From positions 372,001 through 436,000 of the forward strand of contig NZ_LLWK01000038.1 of assembly GCF_001529295.1 (NCBI RefSeq): a stretch of 64,000 bases of DNA. Reading direction: 5' to 3'. Under the pieces are notes generated by a model. That model searched no databases. It saw only the letters and a program-made list of their open reading frames with translations, and was not told where the DNA came from. A program made the translations under genes and the position numbers. Of the stretch, positions 17,316-27,273 are shown one piece after another. Position 1 is the stretch's first letter. Each line of letters opens with the position of its first letter. This DNA is from Flavobacterium sp. TAB 87 (GTDB taxonomy: Bacteria > Bacteroidota > Bacteroidia > Flavobacteriales > Flavobacteriaceae).

Positions 17316-18587
17316 CTACAAATCGTTTCCGATATCGCGCCTAAAATACATTTGATCAAAATGTAGTTTATCTATATTTTGATATGATTTCTTAATGGCC
17401 TCTTTAAAATCCTCTCCATAAGAAGTGATTGCAAGTACACGACCTCCGTTGGTTACTACTTTTCCACTTTCTAACGAAGTTCCCGCATGAAAAACAATAG
17501 AATCGGTTATTTTTTCAATACCTGAAATTTCCTTTCCTTTTTCATACTCTTCTGGATAACCACCTGAAACCACCATAATGGTTGTTGCACTTCTAGGATC
17601 AATTTCTAAATCGATCGTATCCAATTCTTGTTTAGCAACTGCTTGAAACAGTGCTACCAAATCCGTTTTTAATCTTGGAATTACGACTTCGGTTTCTGGA
17701 TCTCCCATTCTAACATTATACTCAATAACAATTGGTTCGTTGTTCACATTAATTAAGCCGATAAAAACAAACCCTTTGTATTCAATTCCGTCCTTTTGAA
17801 AGCCGTCAATTGTTGGTTTAACGATACGTGTTTCGATTTTTTCCATCAAGACATCGTCTACGAAAGAAACTGGAGAAACCGCTCCCATTCCGCCTGTATT
17901 CAATCCCGTGTCACCTTCACCAATTCGTTTGTAATCTTTAGCCGTTGGTAAAATCTTGTAATTTTTTCCATCCGTTAATACAAAACAACTCAATTCAATT
18001 CCGTCCAAAAATTCTTCGATTACGACTTTAGAGCTCGCTTCGCCAAATTTTTGTCCTATCAACATGTTTCTTAATTCCGTTTGAGCTTCCGCTAGATCTT
18101 GAATAATCAAAACACCTTTTCCTGCTGCTAAACCATCCGCTTTTAACACGTACGGCGGTTGCAGCGTTGTCAAGAAATCACATCCTTGTTCTACCGTTTC
18201 AGCCGTAAAACTGTCATAAGCTGCTGTCGGAATGTTGTGACGTACTAAAAATTCTTTTGCAAATTCTTTACTTCCTTCTAATGTTGCGCCTACTTTTGAC
18301 GGACCAATTACTGGAATATGCTGCAAACTTTCGTCGTTTTTGAAATAATCATAAATACCTTTTACCAAAGGATCTTCTGGACCAACAACGACCATGCTAA
18401 CATTTTCTTTAATTACAAATGTTTTTATCGCTTCAAAATCGGTTGCACTCATAGCGACGTTCGTTGCAATCGCTGCTGTACCTGCATTGCCTGGTGCTAC
18501 AAAAAGTTTTTCACAAAGCGGACTCTGAATCATTTTCCATGCAAAAGCATGCTCTCTTCCGCCTGAACCCAGTAATAAAATTGTCAT
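17316..18587 (-). CDS. purD: Phosphoribosylamine--glycine ligase (GARS)
   Basis: Second step of de novo purine synthesis: phosphoribosylamine + glycine + ATP gives GAR. The chosen start MTILLLGSGGREHAFAWK at 18587 gives 423 aa, the normal length; the open frame extends upstream to 18842 but adds 85 low-complexity residues that the family lacks. N domain with GSGGREHA, then GPSKVGATLEGSKEFAKEFL, ATP-grasp residues around KADGLAAGKGV, and the acidic metal site IEYNVRMGDPETE. A divergent start for the CapK-like gene lies 150 nt away. Confidence 0.96.
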   Translation of the reverse strand: MTILLLGSGGREHAFAWKMIQSPLCEKLFVAPGNAGTAAIATNVAMSATDFEAIKTFVIKENVSMVVVGPEDPLVKGIYDYFKNDESLQHIPVIGPSKVGATLEGSKEFAKEFLVRHNIPTAAYDSFTAETVEQGCDFLTTLQPPYVLKADGLAAGKGVLIIQDLAEAQTELRNMLIGQKFGEASSKVVIEEFLDGIELSCFVLTDGKNYKILPTAKDYKRIGEGDTGLNTGGMGAVSPVSFVDDVLMEKIETRIVKPTIDGFQKDGIEYKGFVFIGLINVNNEPIVIEYNVRMGDPETEVVIPRLKTDLVALFQAVAKQELDTIDLEIDPRSATTIMVVSGGYPEEYEKGKEISGIEKITDSIVFHAGTSLESGKVVTNGGRVLAITSYGEDFKEAIKKSYQNIDKLHFDQMYFRRDIGNDL

Positions 18588-18737
18588 GTTGTAGTTGTAT
18601 TTAGTTGCTTGCCCGCCTTTTGGAGGATCTGCAAAAATAATTGCTTTTGTACGTAAAAAATAATTAATTTTTAAAAACTTCGTGATTCCCGAAAGATAAT
18701 TGCCGCTAAAGAGTATTTTTGAAAAAAATAAGCATTT

Positions 18738-20048
18738 ATGTTTCGACTTTTTGATCTTTCGCTGCGGCTTAACGGCTTCCCCATTCAGGAAGCAAAAGCA
18801 CAATTGAAAGAAATTCTGAAACTTAAAGAGAAGGAATACCAAAATTTTTTAGAAAACAAAAAAATGGAAATTGTACATTTTCATTTAAAAAATAATCTTT
18901 TTTATCAAGATTTAGTCGGTGTAGAAAACATACCTCAGTGGGAAGATCTTCCAATACTGACTAAAAAAGATTTGCAACAACCTTTACAAAATAGACTTTC
19001 CAAAGGATATTCGGTTAAAAATAGTTTCGTCAATACAACCTCGGGTTCTAGTGGAACTCCGTTTATTTTTGCGAAAGATAAAAAAACTCATGCTTTAACT
19101 TGGGCATCCAATATGTTGCGATTTGGCTGGTACGGTATTGATTTTAACTCTTCCTATCAAGCTCGTTTTTACGGAATTCCAAGTGATTTTATCGGAAACA
19201 AAAAAGAGCGTTTCAAAGATTTTTTAAGTCATCGATTTCGATTTCCTATTTTTGATTTGTCGGATTCTGTTTTAGAAGGTTTCTTGAAAAATTTTCAAAC
19301 TAAAAAATTCGATTACCTCAACGGTTATACGAGCTCAATTGTTCTATTTGCCAAGTTTTTACAACAAAAAAATATAGTTTTAAAAGAGGTTTGCCCCACT
19401 TTAAAAGTTTGTATTGTGACTTCTGAAATGTTGTTTGAAAGTGATAAAATACTGCTTGAAAAACAATTCGGAATTCCGATTATCAATGAATATGGTGCTT
19501 CTGAATTGGATTTGATTGCTTTTGAAAACCCGCAAGGCGAATGGCAAGTCAATGCAGAAACTTTATTCATCGAAATTCTAGACGATAACAATCAAGTGTT
19601 GCCTTACGGCGAAATGGGAAAAATTGTAATCACTTCTTTGTTCAATAAGGCACATCCATTTATTCGCTACGAAATTGGTGATTTGGGTATTTTAGATGAA
19701 AAAAGCACACTTCAAAAACCAATTCTCAAGCAACTTATCGGCAGAACGAATGATTTTGCCCATTTGCCAAGGGGCAAAAAAGCGCCTGGATTGACGTTTT
19801 ATTATGTGACTAAAAGTTTAATTGAAGACGATGGAAACGTAAAGGAATTTATCATCAAACAAACCAAAATCGATACATTTGAAGTTGATTACGTAAGTGA
19901 AAGTGAATTAACTTCTGCGAAGATGGATCAAATTCAAAAAGCAATTGCTAGTTATTTAGAACCCAATTTGAAATTTACTTTTAATCGAAAAGCAGTTTTA
20001 AATCGAAGCAACCGCGGAAAATTAAAACAATTTACTTCATTTATATAA
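18738..20048 (+). CDS. CapK/phenylacetate-CoA ligase-like adenylating enzyme
   Basis: This 436-aa member of the ANL superfamily (PaaK/CapK branch) has the P-loop-like VNTTSGSSGTPFIFAKD (about residues 90-106), NEYGASELDLIAFENPQGE in the adenylate-binding position, and the hinge-region RYEIGDLGILDE. Enzymes of this branch activate a carboxylate as acyl-AMP; CapK-like members are found with capsule or exopolysaccharide genes. It precedes the polysaccharide locus at 20.6-23.9 kb. The substrate is unknown. It is not part of an operon with the ORF6N remnant that follows. Confidence 0.82.
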   Translation: MFRLFDLSLRLNGFPIQEAKAQLKEILKLKEKEYQNFLENKKMEIVHFHLKNNLFYQDLVGVENIPQWEDLPILTKKDLQQPLQNRLSKGYSVKNSFVNTTSGSSGTPFIFAKDKKTHALTWASNMLRFGWYGIDFNSSYQARFYGIPSDFIGNKKERFKDFLSHRFRFPIFDLSDSVLEGFLKNFQTKKFDYLNGYTSSIVLFAKFLQQKNIVLKEVCPTLKVCIVTSEMLFESDKILLEKQFGIPIINEYGASELDLIAFENPQGEWQVNAETLFIEILDDNNQVLPYGEMGKIVITSLFNKAHPFIRYEIGDLGILDEKSTLQKPILKQLIGRTNDFAHLPRGKKAPGLTFYYVTKSLIEDDGNVKEFIIKQTKIDTFEVDYVSESELTSAKMDQIQKAIASYLEPNLKFTFNRKAVLNRSNRGKLKQFTSFI

Positions 20049-20088
20049 AGTAAATAAATTCCTATATTTGTGTTTTATTTTCAAACCT

Positions 20089-20616
20089 ATGAGCGCAAAT
20101 CTTATACTTTCAGAAGAGACTATTTCGAATGCCATTTATTACATCCAAAATCAAAAAGTAATGCTTGACAGAAATTTAGCTGTACTTTACGGAATTGAAA
20201 CGAGAGTTTTAAAACAAGCTGTTAAAAGAAATATTTCAAGATTTCCCGGAGAATTTATGTTTGAACTCACGAAATTAGAATTTGAAAATTGGAGGTCACA
20301 ATTTGTGACCTCCAATTCAGACAAGATGGGTTTGCGTTACGCTCCAATGGCTTTCACCGAACATGGAATACTGATGTTATCTAGTGTCTTAAAGAGCGAT
20401 ACAGCCATTCAGACCAACATATAAATCATGCGAATTTTCACGAAGGTGAGACAAATGCTACTTGATACCACCGAAATGAAATTGGATATTGTTCAAATTC
20501 AAAAGAAATTAGAAAATCAAGGTAAAAATATCGAACTGGTTTTTTCTTATTTGGATGAACTAACAGACAAAAAAGAAGCTGAAAAACCAAGAACAAAAAT
20601 TGGTTTTAAAAAGTAA
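20089..20616 (+). pseudogene. ORF6N-domain protein interrupted by one nonsense codon
   Basis: The ORF6N (phage antirepressor-like DNA-binding) domain is intact from MSANLILSEETISNAIYY through RFPGEFMFELTKLE and YAPMAFTEHGILMLSSVL. It then hits TAA at 20422-20424 after AIQTNI. The reading frame continues without a shift through IMRIFTKVRQMLLDTTE to GFKK at 20616, the usual coiled-coil tail of these proteins. Family members I recall read AIQVNIQIMR, so CAA (Gln) to TAA by a single transition is the likely lesion. A truncated 111-aa product or reinitiation at the ATG at 20428 is possible. Confidence 0.85.
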
Positions 20617-20631
20617 TCGCTTCGCTAGCAA

Positions 20632-21405
20632 TTACGGCATATTCTTTACGTATTTCGGTTTAATCACTAATTGGGTGAATAAAAAACCAATCATACAAAG
20701 CGACGCTTTCAGCAAATTATACTTATGAAAATTGCGATAAACGCCAAAATTATATTTCAGTAATTTAACTTTAGATGCTGAAATAGAATTGTCTCGTACG
20801 CGATAAAAAGCCAGACTTTCGGTTACTGGTTCTGCCTTCTTGATTTGTTTTAAAATAGTCAACCACAATATCCAATCTTGTCGCTTTCGGCTCTTATCAA
20901 TCGTGATTTTTCCAAAATAATCGGTACTATAAATTCCAGTAAGATTTCCGATATAATTACAAAAAAACAATTGTCTGTAACTTAGAATGCTTGGCGCCTC
21001 TACTCTTTTATGTAAAATTTGTCCGTTTTCATTAATACAGTCGTAATACGAAAAGGTAAACGGAACTTGCGTTTCCACTAAAAAACGAACCTGCTTTTCA
21101 AGTTTTTTAGGCTTCCACAAATCGTCTGAATCTAAAAAAGCGATATACTTTCCCGAGGCTTTTTCGAGTGCAAAATTTCTAGCTACACCTGTTCCACTAT
21201 TTTTATTTAAAGAATGGAATTGTATTCGATTGTCGTTTTTTACATAGTTCAAAATCAGTTCAGCCGTATTATCAGTAGAACCATCATCGATAATAATCAT
21301 TTCCCAATTTTCATAGGTTTGATTTAAAACAGATTTTATCGTTTCAGCAATAAAGGCTTCCGAATTAAATGCCGGAGTTATAATAGATACTAACGGTTCT
21401 TTCAT
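20632..21405 (-). CDS. Family 2 glycosyltransferase
   Basis: This 257-aa GT-A enzyme starts MKEPLVSIITPAFNSE. A six-residue longer start at 21423 would overlap the upstream gene, so I chose the ATG at 21405, just past its stop. It has the nucleotide site IIIDDGSTDNT, the DXD-type metal site AFLDSDDLWKPKK (about residues 87-98), and a short C-terminal hydrophobic part. It is the gene immediately after the WcaJ-like initiating transferase, so it may add the second sugar of an exopolysaccharide or O-antigen unit (inference). It converges on the ORF6N remnant. Confidence 0.9.
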   Translation of the reverse strand: MKEPLVSIITPAFNSEAFIAETIKSVLNQTYENWEMIIIDDGSTDNTAELILNYVKNDNRIQFHSLNKNSGTGVARNFALEKASGKYIAFLDSDDLWKPKKLEKQVRFLVETQVPFTFSYYDCINENGQILHKRVEAPSILSYRQLFFCNYIGNLTGIYSTDYFGKITIDKSRKRQDWILWLTILKQIKKAEPVTESLAFYRVRDNSISASKVKLLKYNFGVYRNFHKYNLLKASLCMIGFLFTQLVIKPKYVKNMP

Positions 21406-21406
21406 A

Positions 21407-22759
21407 TTAATACGCTTTTTCATCTCCTTTTAAGATATTAAATATCGTTTTTAAGATAATTTCAATATCTAGTAAAATAGACCAATTCTCCATATAAAAA
21501 ATGTCATATTTGAAGCGATTAATAATATCTGAATCATTTTCTACTGCACCTCGGTATCCTTTTGTTTGTGCCAATCCAGTAATTCCAGGTTTAATAAAAT
21601 GGCGAATCATAAAATTATTCACTTTCAAAGCATATTGTTCGGTATAACTGATCATGTGAGGTCTTGGTCCGACTACCGACATTTCTCCCTTTAATACATT
21701 ATAAAACTGTGGAAATTCGTCCAAACTAGTTTGTCTTAAAAATTGACCTATTGCTGTCACTCTAGAATCAACTTTAGAAACTGGATCGTATTTCTCATCC
21801 TTAGAAAATTGCATGGATCTAAATTTGTAACAAGTAAAGACTTTATTACTTAATCCATTTCTTTGGTGTTTGTAAAAAACGGGTCCTTTGGATTCCAGCT
21901 TTATTAAAAAAGCTAAAATAGGAGTTAACCAACTTAAAACTACCACAATAACGAGTACTGAAAACAAGATGTCAAAAATACGCTTCGCAATTTTATTGTA
22001 TGTCTCGTCCAAACGAATGTCTCGTAATGCAATTATGGGCAGATAACCGTAGTACTGAAAAACATAACTTCCCGATAAAATCTGGTTGTCATCCGGAATA
22101 AATTTAAGCGTTTTTAAATTATTATTTGCAAAGTCAATGAGCATTTGTATTTGAGGTTGAGTTAAATCACTCATCGCACAATACACCTCATCCATCTTGT
22201 TTTCGATTATAAAAGAAAATGCTTCCTGTAACTCCTTTTCAATATTTTCTTCTAGTGAAAAGGAGTTACAAACCTTATATCCATATTCTAAATTTTCGGA
22301 GAAAAAGGTCTGTAAAGGCGCTACTTTCTCAGGAGAACCTATTAAAATTACTCTTCTTAAATTTCCGCCGTAATGCAATCGGAATTCCTTTAAAAAATAA
22401 TAGATGACTAATTTTAAAATAACAATGCAAGATGCAACACTTCCTAAATAACTAAACAGTGTTGTAAAACTTGTTTGCTCACCATACAAATAAACAATAG
22501 ATAATAGAGAAATAGTAAACAATACAAACTGTTTAACAGCGCAGTTGAGTATACTGACTACTTTGGTGTACCGATATACTTCATAAAAACCAAGTTGTGC
22601 AGCTATAATCAGCCATACGGAACTTAAAAGCAGGTAAAATGGAATTTCTCTTTGTGGAAAATTAAAAAAATAAAAGCCAAAAAAACTAAGTATCAAAACA
22701 TCAGACACATAGGAAAAAGGGCGAATATACCCTGAATATCTTCCTGTTGTATTGCGCAT
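21407..22759 (-). CDS. Polyprenyl-phosphate sugar phosphotransferase (WcaJ-type)
   Basis: This 450-aa enzyme starts polysaccharide repeat-unit synthesis by moving a sugar-1-phosphate onto undecaprenyl phosphate. Four N-terminal membrane helices (about 10-130) are followed by a CoA-binding-like Rossmann segment. A fifth helix (about 260-285) leads to the catalytic bacterial-sugar-transferase domain with CYKFRSM, SLDEFPQFYNVLKGEMSVVG, GPRPH and IKPGITGLAQ. The layout is that of WcaJ/WbaP. Downstream is a GT2 gene and upstream a UDP-sugar decarboxylase gene. Confidence 0.93.
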   Translation of the reverse strand: MRNTTGRYSGYIRPFSYVSDVLILSFFGFYFFNFPQREIPFYLLLSSVWLIIAAQLGFYEVYRYTKVVSILNCAVKQFVLFTISLLSIVYLYGEQTSFTTLFSYLGSVASCIVILKLVIYYFLKEFRLHYGGNLRRVILIGSPEKVAPLQTFFSENLEYGYKVCNSFSLEENIEKELQEAFSFIIENKMDEVYCAMSDLTQPQIQMLIDFANNNLKTLKFIPDDNQILSGSYVFQYYGYLPIIALRDIRLDETYNKIAKRIFDILFSVLVIVVVLSWLTPILAFLIKLESKGPVFYKHQRNGLSNKVFTCYKFRSMQFSKDEKYDPVSKVDSRVTAIGQFLRQTSLDEFPQFYNVLKGEMSVVGPRPHMISYTEQYALKVNNFMIRHFIKPGITGLAQTKGYRGAVENDSDIINRFKYDIFYMENWSILLDIEIILKTIFNILKGDEKAY

Positions 22760-22914
22760 GTACGTTTGGTTTAGTGAATTTTATGGTGATTATACGGATC
22801 AATTTACATCAAAATCAAAATTCACTTACAGAGTTATCCGAGAAATTTTACTATTTGTAAACTACGCTAAAAAGTTACTTTATGATAAAAAAAACGTAGC
22901 TTTTTGGCTATTTT

Positions 22915-23898
22915 TTATTTGATATACTCTGAAAAATCTTTATGCTCTTCTTTTGAAAGCTCTTCTTTAGAAAGGGACTTAAAATAATCATAAGTGATCT
23001 TCATTCCTTCACTTCGACTCACTTTTGCCTCCCACCCTAAAATTTCTTTTGCTTTGGTGGTGTCTGGCTGACGTTGCAACGGATCATTTATTGGTAACGG
23101 ATGATACACCACTTTCTGATTCGTTCCGGTGAGCTTAATGATTTCTTCAGCAAAATCTTTAATGGTAATTTCGTCTGGATTTCCAATATTTACTGGATAC
23201 ACATAATCAGAATGCAGCAATCTAAAAATACCTTCTACTTGATCGTCTACGTAACAAAACGATCGCGTTTGCATTCCGTCTCCAAAAATGGTTAAATCTT
23301 CGCCACGCAGTGCTTGACCAATAAAGGCCGGAATAACACGCCCGTCGTTTAAGCGCATTCGCGGTCCATACGTATTAAAAATACGGACAATTCTAGTTTC
23401 TAAACCATGAAAAGTATGATAAGCCATGGTAATTGATTCTTGAAAACGCTTGGCTTCGTCATATACTCCGCGAGGTCCTATGGTGTTTACGTTTCCATAA
23501 TATTCTTCGGTTTGTGGATGAACTAATGGATCTCCGTAAACTTCAGATGTCGAAGCGATTAAAATTCGCGCTTTTTTTACTCGGGCCAAACCCAATAAAT
23601 TGTGTGTTCCTAGCGAACCAACTTTTAAGGTTTGAATCGGAATTTTTAGGTAATCAATTGGACTTGCAGGTGATGCAAAATGCAAAATATAATCTAACTC
23701 TCCTGGAACGTGAATAAATGTGGTAATATCATGATGATAAAACTCAAACTGTTCTAATTTAAATAGATGTTCAATATTCTTTAAATCGCCCGTAATCAAG
23801 TTGTCCATTCCGATAACGTGATAGCCCTCTTTGATGAAACGATCGCACAGATGTGATCCTAAAAACCCAGCTGCTCCAGTGATAAGTATTCTTTTCAT
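22915..23898 (-). CDS. UDP-glucuronate decarboxylase-like NAD-dependent epimerase
   Basis: This 327-aa short-chain dehydrogenase/reductase family enzyme has the N-terminal NAD motif [12 protein letters not shown] (residues about 6-17), [30 protein letters not shown] and the catalytic YDEAK (Tyr-x3-Lys). The residues PASP and YDEAKR are typical of UDP-xylose synthase, which converts UDP-glucuronate to UDP-xylose through an oxidised intermediate. In this locus it would supply a nucleotide sugar for the surface polysaccharide. The alternative is a close NDP-sugar epimerase. Confidence 0.88.
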   Translation of the reverse strand: MKRILITGAAGFLGSHLCDRFIKEGYHVIGMDNLITGDLKNIEHLFKLEQFEFYHHDITTFIHVPGELDYILHFASPASPIDYLKIPIQTLKVGSLGTHNLLGLARVKKARILIASTSEVYGDPLVHPQTEEYYGNVNTIGPRGVYDEAKRFQESITMAYHTFHGLETRIVRIFNTYGPRMRLNDGRVIPAFIGQALRGEDLTIFGDGMQTRSFCYVDDQVEGIFRLLHSDYVYPVNIGNPDEITIKDFAEEIIKLTGTNQKVVYHPLPINDPLQRQPDTTKAKEILGWEAKVSRSEGMKITYDYFKSLSKEELSKEEHKDFSEYIK

Positions 23899-23950
23899 TT
23901 GTTTGCTTTATACCTCAACTCTTACTTGAAATTTATTTTTTTATTTGAAC

Positions 23951-25627
23951 TTACACGTTCAAAATTTGCTCTAAAATTTTAATCGTAATCAAATACGTTG
24001 GTTTAACTCCCGTAGTTCCTAATCCTCCAGAAGCTAACGTACTTCCTGTTTCTAGTGGATTATCCGACGCGTAATACGCATATCTTACTTTTACGTTGTT
24101 GGGTATGCTCTTTCTAATTTTAGACGCTGATTGAATCGCTTTTTGATAGTACGAACCTTCCATCTCTAATCCGATTACTCCCCAAGTAGATTCATGAAAA
24201 AATTTAAGTAACTCTCGATTTTGCAATGAGGTTCCCAAAACAGTAACCATAGCACCTTCATAAACTGCAATTCCATTTCCTTCAAACATAGCTCCAGTTA
24301 ATTCATTTTCGAAAAAATAATTATCTGCCGTTCCTTCGTTAATATGGGCAGTTGGAATCATAATGTCTCCTTTTCCTCCTTCTAAAATTCCTGCTTTACC
24401 CATAATCGAAACCGATTGTACGTTAAGTAACGTATCTTTTTTAAACGGTTTTAAAAGCTCATCAATCGTTTCGTAGGCTTGTTCCCCAAACGCATAATCC
24501 ATGACGATAAGCACAGGTTTCGGATCCTCTAATTTTACATTTGCAAAAGCGGTGATACTCCAATCAATCTTGGCTGTATCAAAAATTTCAACATCAATAT
24601 TAGTACCTGAAGTATCTGGTAAAAATAACATTCCGTTTTTTAGGGCGATATTTTCTACTTCTTTTCGAATGGCGCTTGCACCCGATTTGCTCAATTCTTC
24701 GTAAATAGTAAAATCTTCTTTACCTTTAAATTTAGGTCGCAAAATTGGCGTGGCAAAAATCGAATTCATCACACTGTGCATATTGGCACTAATAATATGA
24801 ATGGGTCTGTCTAAAAGATTGTTGGCTTTTAAAACTTCTTTAATATTGGTTGCCCAAATTTCACCATGAATGTGATGTCCCAAACGCTCTCTAAGAATCG
24901 GACTGAACGTAATGGTTCTTTTATTATTATCTAATAATTCTTCAATAGCTAATTTCCCCAACCAATAAATGACGTGCAAGAAACGATCAGGAGCCTTTTC
25001 GGATCCAAAAGAATCGTAGATATCTAAAATTTCTTCGAATGTTCTGCCTAAAATATTAGCGGTATGCGAAATGGCAATTTCCTTATCCACTAAAGATAAT
25101 TTTTTGCTTTGTTGTACGGCATATTCTAATTTCATCCAATCCCGAGATAGTTCGCCCGCCTCATCCAATAGCACTCGATTTCTAATTTTATGAGATTCTA
25201 TGAAAATGAACGTCAAATGGGTTAAAATGTCATAAATATCAGAGCGTCCGCGCGTAATTTCAACGTTCATTTGCTCTTCATCTATACGGTAACAGTTGCG
25301 TCTTCTTTTTGGAGGAACAATGGCTTCAAAATGCGATTTAGAATAACCCTCATCTGACGTTAAATTGATAAAACGACATTCTTCAATACCAATAGGTAAA
25401 CGTTCCATTACATACAACAAGCCATTTAATTCGACTTTTTCGTCACCAATAAAGCCATAAATTTCTGGTCGCAATGCTAATAATGCTTCTCGCAAAGTAT
25501 CTCCAGAAACGCCCATTGGTTTGTAGAAACCACGGTTGAACAAATGACGCATCGTAATGTACATTTTTTCAATTGCTGCTGATGATTCTTGTGCTCTTGA
25601 TCTTGATATGTGTTTGGTCTCTGCCAT
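23951..25627 (-). CDS. Large conserved protein with nucleoside-phosphorylase-like C-terminal half (DUF6909-like)
   Basis: This 558-aa protein starts MAETKHISRSRAQES. The N-terminal half is helical and contains a charged PPKRRRNCYRIDEEQ segment. The C-terminal half resembles the PNP/UDP phosphorylase fold: a strand PVLIVMDYAFGE (near 370), SIMGKAGIL, KGDIMIPTAHINEGTADNYF, the family-type GLEMEGSYY near the substrate site, and YYASDNPL. I recall it as DUF6909, a Bacteroidota family. The enzyme activity is inference from motif pattern. It lies between GH3 and the sugar-nucleotide gene. Confidence 0.75.
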   Translation of the reverse strand: MAETKHISRSRAQESSAAIEKMYITMRHLFNRGFYKPMGVSGDTLREALLALRPEIYGFIGDEKVELNGLLYVMERLPIGIEECRFINLTSDEGYSKSHFEAIVPPKRRRNCYRIDEEQMNVEITRGRSDIYDILTHLTFIFIESHKIRNRVLLDEAGELSRDWMKLEYAVQQSKKLSLVDKEIAISHTANILGRTFEEILDIYDSFGSEKAPDRFLHVIYWLGKLAIEELLDNNKRTITFSPILRERLGHHIHGEIWATNIKEVLKANNLLDRPIHIISANMHSVMNSIFATPILRPKFKGKEDFTIYEELSKSGASAIRKEVENIALKNGMLFLPDTSGTNIDVEIFDTAKIDWSITAFANVKLEDPKPVLIVMDYAFGEQAYETIDELLKPFKKDTLLNVQSVSIMGKAGILEGGKGDIMIPTAHINEGTADNYFFENELTGAMFEGNGIAVYEGAMVTVLGTSLQNRELLKFFHESTWGVIGLEMEGSYYQKAIQSASKIRKSIPNNVKVRYAYYASDNPLETGSTLASGGLGTTGVKPTYLITIKILEQILNV

Positions 25628-25770
25628 AATTTTATAATTTCTGAACTTTGCTTATAGAAAGCATAAGTTTTATGATTTTTTTTGATTTAAATTACGAATT
25701 TACTAAAAATGTATTTGAAATAAGTCGAAGTTTTATCAATTATAGTACGTTCAAATAAAAGCGAATAGAA

Positions 25771-27261
25771 TTATAGCACTTCCAGCACATCTGCAATCGT
25801 ACGATTGTCTGCTAAACGCGGAATTTTATTTTGACCACCCAGCTTTCCAACCGATTTCATGTAATTTTCAAAACCGTGTAAAGCCACTTTAGAAACAACT
25901 ACTTTGCGTAAAATATTTCCAGTAATTAGATCGTCGTAATAAATATTTTGCTTGCGCATCGCGGCATCTAATTTTTCTGAAAATAATACCATGTCTTCTG
26001 GTTCATTTTCAAACTCAATAAACCACTCGTGGTACGGAAGTCCCGAAATTGGATTAATTTGAGGCGCCACTGTAAACTCATTAATTCGAACACTTGTTCC
26101 TTCCATTGCTTCTTTCATGGCATTCTCTACCTCATTGCTAATAACATGCTCACCAAAGGCAGAAATGTAATGTTTGATGCGGCCCGAAACGATAATGCGG
26201 TGCGGTTTTAGATTAGTAAACTTTACGGTATCCCCAATATTGTAAGCCCAAAGTCCCGCATTGGTTGATACAATCATAACGTAATTAACGCCAATTTCTA
26301 CATCGGCTACGCCTAAACGTTTTGGATTCTCATCAAAAAATTCATCACTTTTAATGAATTCATAAAAGATACCACTGTTTAACAACAGCAACATTCCTTT
26401 TTGTGTCTGCGTATCTTGATAAGCAAAAAATCCTTCAGAAGCTGGAAACATCTCAATACTGTCTACTTTTCTACCAATTAAATTTTCAAACTTCGCTCGA
26501 TACGGTTCGTAATTGACACCACCATAAATGAATAATTGAAAATTTTTGAATAAATCTCCGACTTTTTTCCCACCGCTTTTTTCTCGTAAGCGTTCAAAGT
26601 ACATTTGTACCCAAGACGGAATTCCAGAGATCAAGGTCATGTCTTGTTCAATGGTTTCTTCGACAATGGCATCAATTTTAGTTTCCCAATCTTCAATGCA
26701 ATTCGTATCCCAAGAAGGCAGTCTGTTTTTTTGTAGATATTTCGGAACAAAATGTGCTCCAATTCCAGACAAACGGCCAAATTTGATTCCGTATTTTTCA
26801 ACCAATATCGGACTGCCTTGCAAGAAAATCATTTTGCCGTCTACAAAATTAGCATTACCTGTTTCATAGATATAGTGCAAAATCGCATTGCGAGATGCTT
26901 CAATATGAAACGGCATCGATTCTTTGGTAAGTGGAATGTACTTTGCTCCCGAAGTGGTACCAGAAGTCTTAGCAAAATACAAAGGTTTACCTTTCCAAAG
27001 GATATCTTTTTCGCCCAAACGAACTTTTTCAATATAGGGTTTTAAATCTTCGTAATCACGAATGGGTACGCGTTTGCGAAAATCACTTATTGTCTTTATT
27101 TTATCAAAACCGTGGTCTTTTCCGAACTCCGTTTCTGCAGCATCTCTAATTAAACTTTGAAAAACTTCTACTTGTGTTTCCACAGGTTTATTAGCCCAAG
27201 CACGCGTCTGATAGTATATTTTACTGGCAAATAATTTTGCCGCTATAGCTTTTATTGACAT
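25771..27261 (-). CDS. GH3 auxin-responsive-promoter family protein
   Basis: This 496-aa member of the acyl-adenylate GH3 family is best known in plants for conjugating amino acids to hormones; bacterial members have unknown substrates. The ATP motif is YFAKTSGTTSGAKYIPLTK (residues about 93-111), with MFPASEGFFAYQ and a C-terminal lid FENYMKSVGKLGGQNKIPRL. It starts 12 nt after the upstream membrane-protein gene, so they are probably co-transcribed. Bacteroidota commonly carry one such gene. Confidence 0.9.
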   Translation of the reverse strand: MSIKAIAAKLFASKIYYQTRAWANKPVETQVEVFQSLIRDAAETEFGKDHGFDKIKTISDFRKRVPIRDYEDLKPYIEKVRLGEKDILWKGKPLYFAKTSGTTSGAKYIPLTKESMPFHIEASRNAILHYIYETGNANFVDGKMIFLQGSPILVEKYGIKFGRLSGIGAHFVPKYLQKNRLPSWDTNCIEDWETKIDAIVEETIEQDMTLISGIPSWVQMYFERLREKSGGKKVGDLFKNFQLFIYGGVNYEPYRAKFENLIGRKVDSIEMFPASEGFFAYQDTQTQKGMLLLLNSGIFYEFIKSDEFFDENPKRLGVADVEIGVNYVMIVSTNAGLWAYNIGDTVKFTNLKPHRIIVSGRIKHYISAFGEHVISNEVENAMKEAMEGTSVRINEFTVAPQINPISGLPYHEWFIEFENEPEDMVLFSEKLDAAMRKQNIYYDDLITGNILRKVVVSKVALHGFENYMKSVGKLGGQNKIPRLADNRTIADVLEVL

Positions 27262-27273
27262 TTTAAGAACTAA

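Noticed and set aside
18588..18842. 85-residue N-terminal extension of the purD frame
   Set aside because: It is low complexity, does not resemble GARS, and overlaps the start of the divergent CapK-like gene; the ATG at 18587 fits the family.
20089..20616. ORF6N gene as part of a mobile element
   Set aside because: No integrase, transposase, direct repeats or attachment site flank it; ORF6N genes are often solitary in Bacteroidota.
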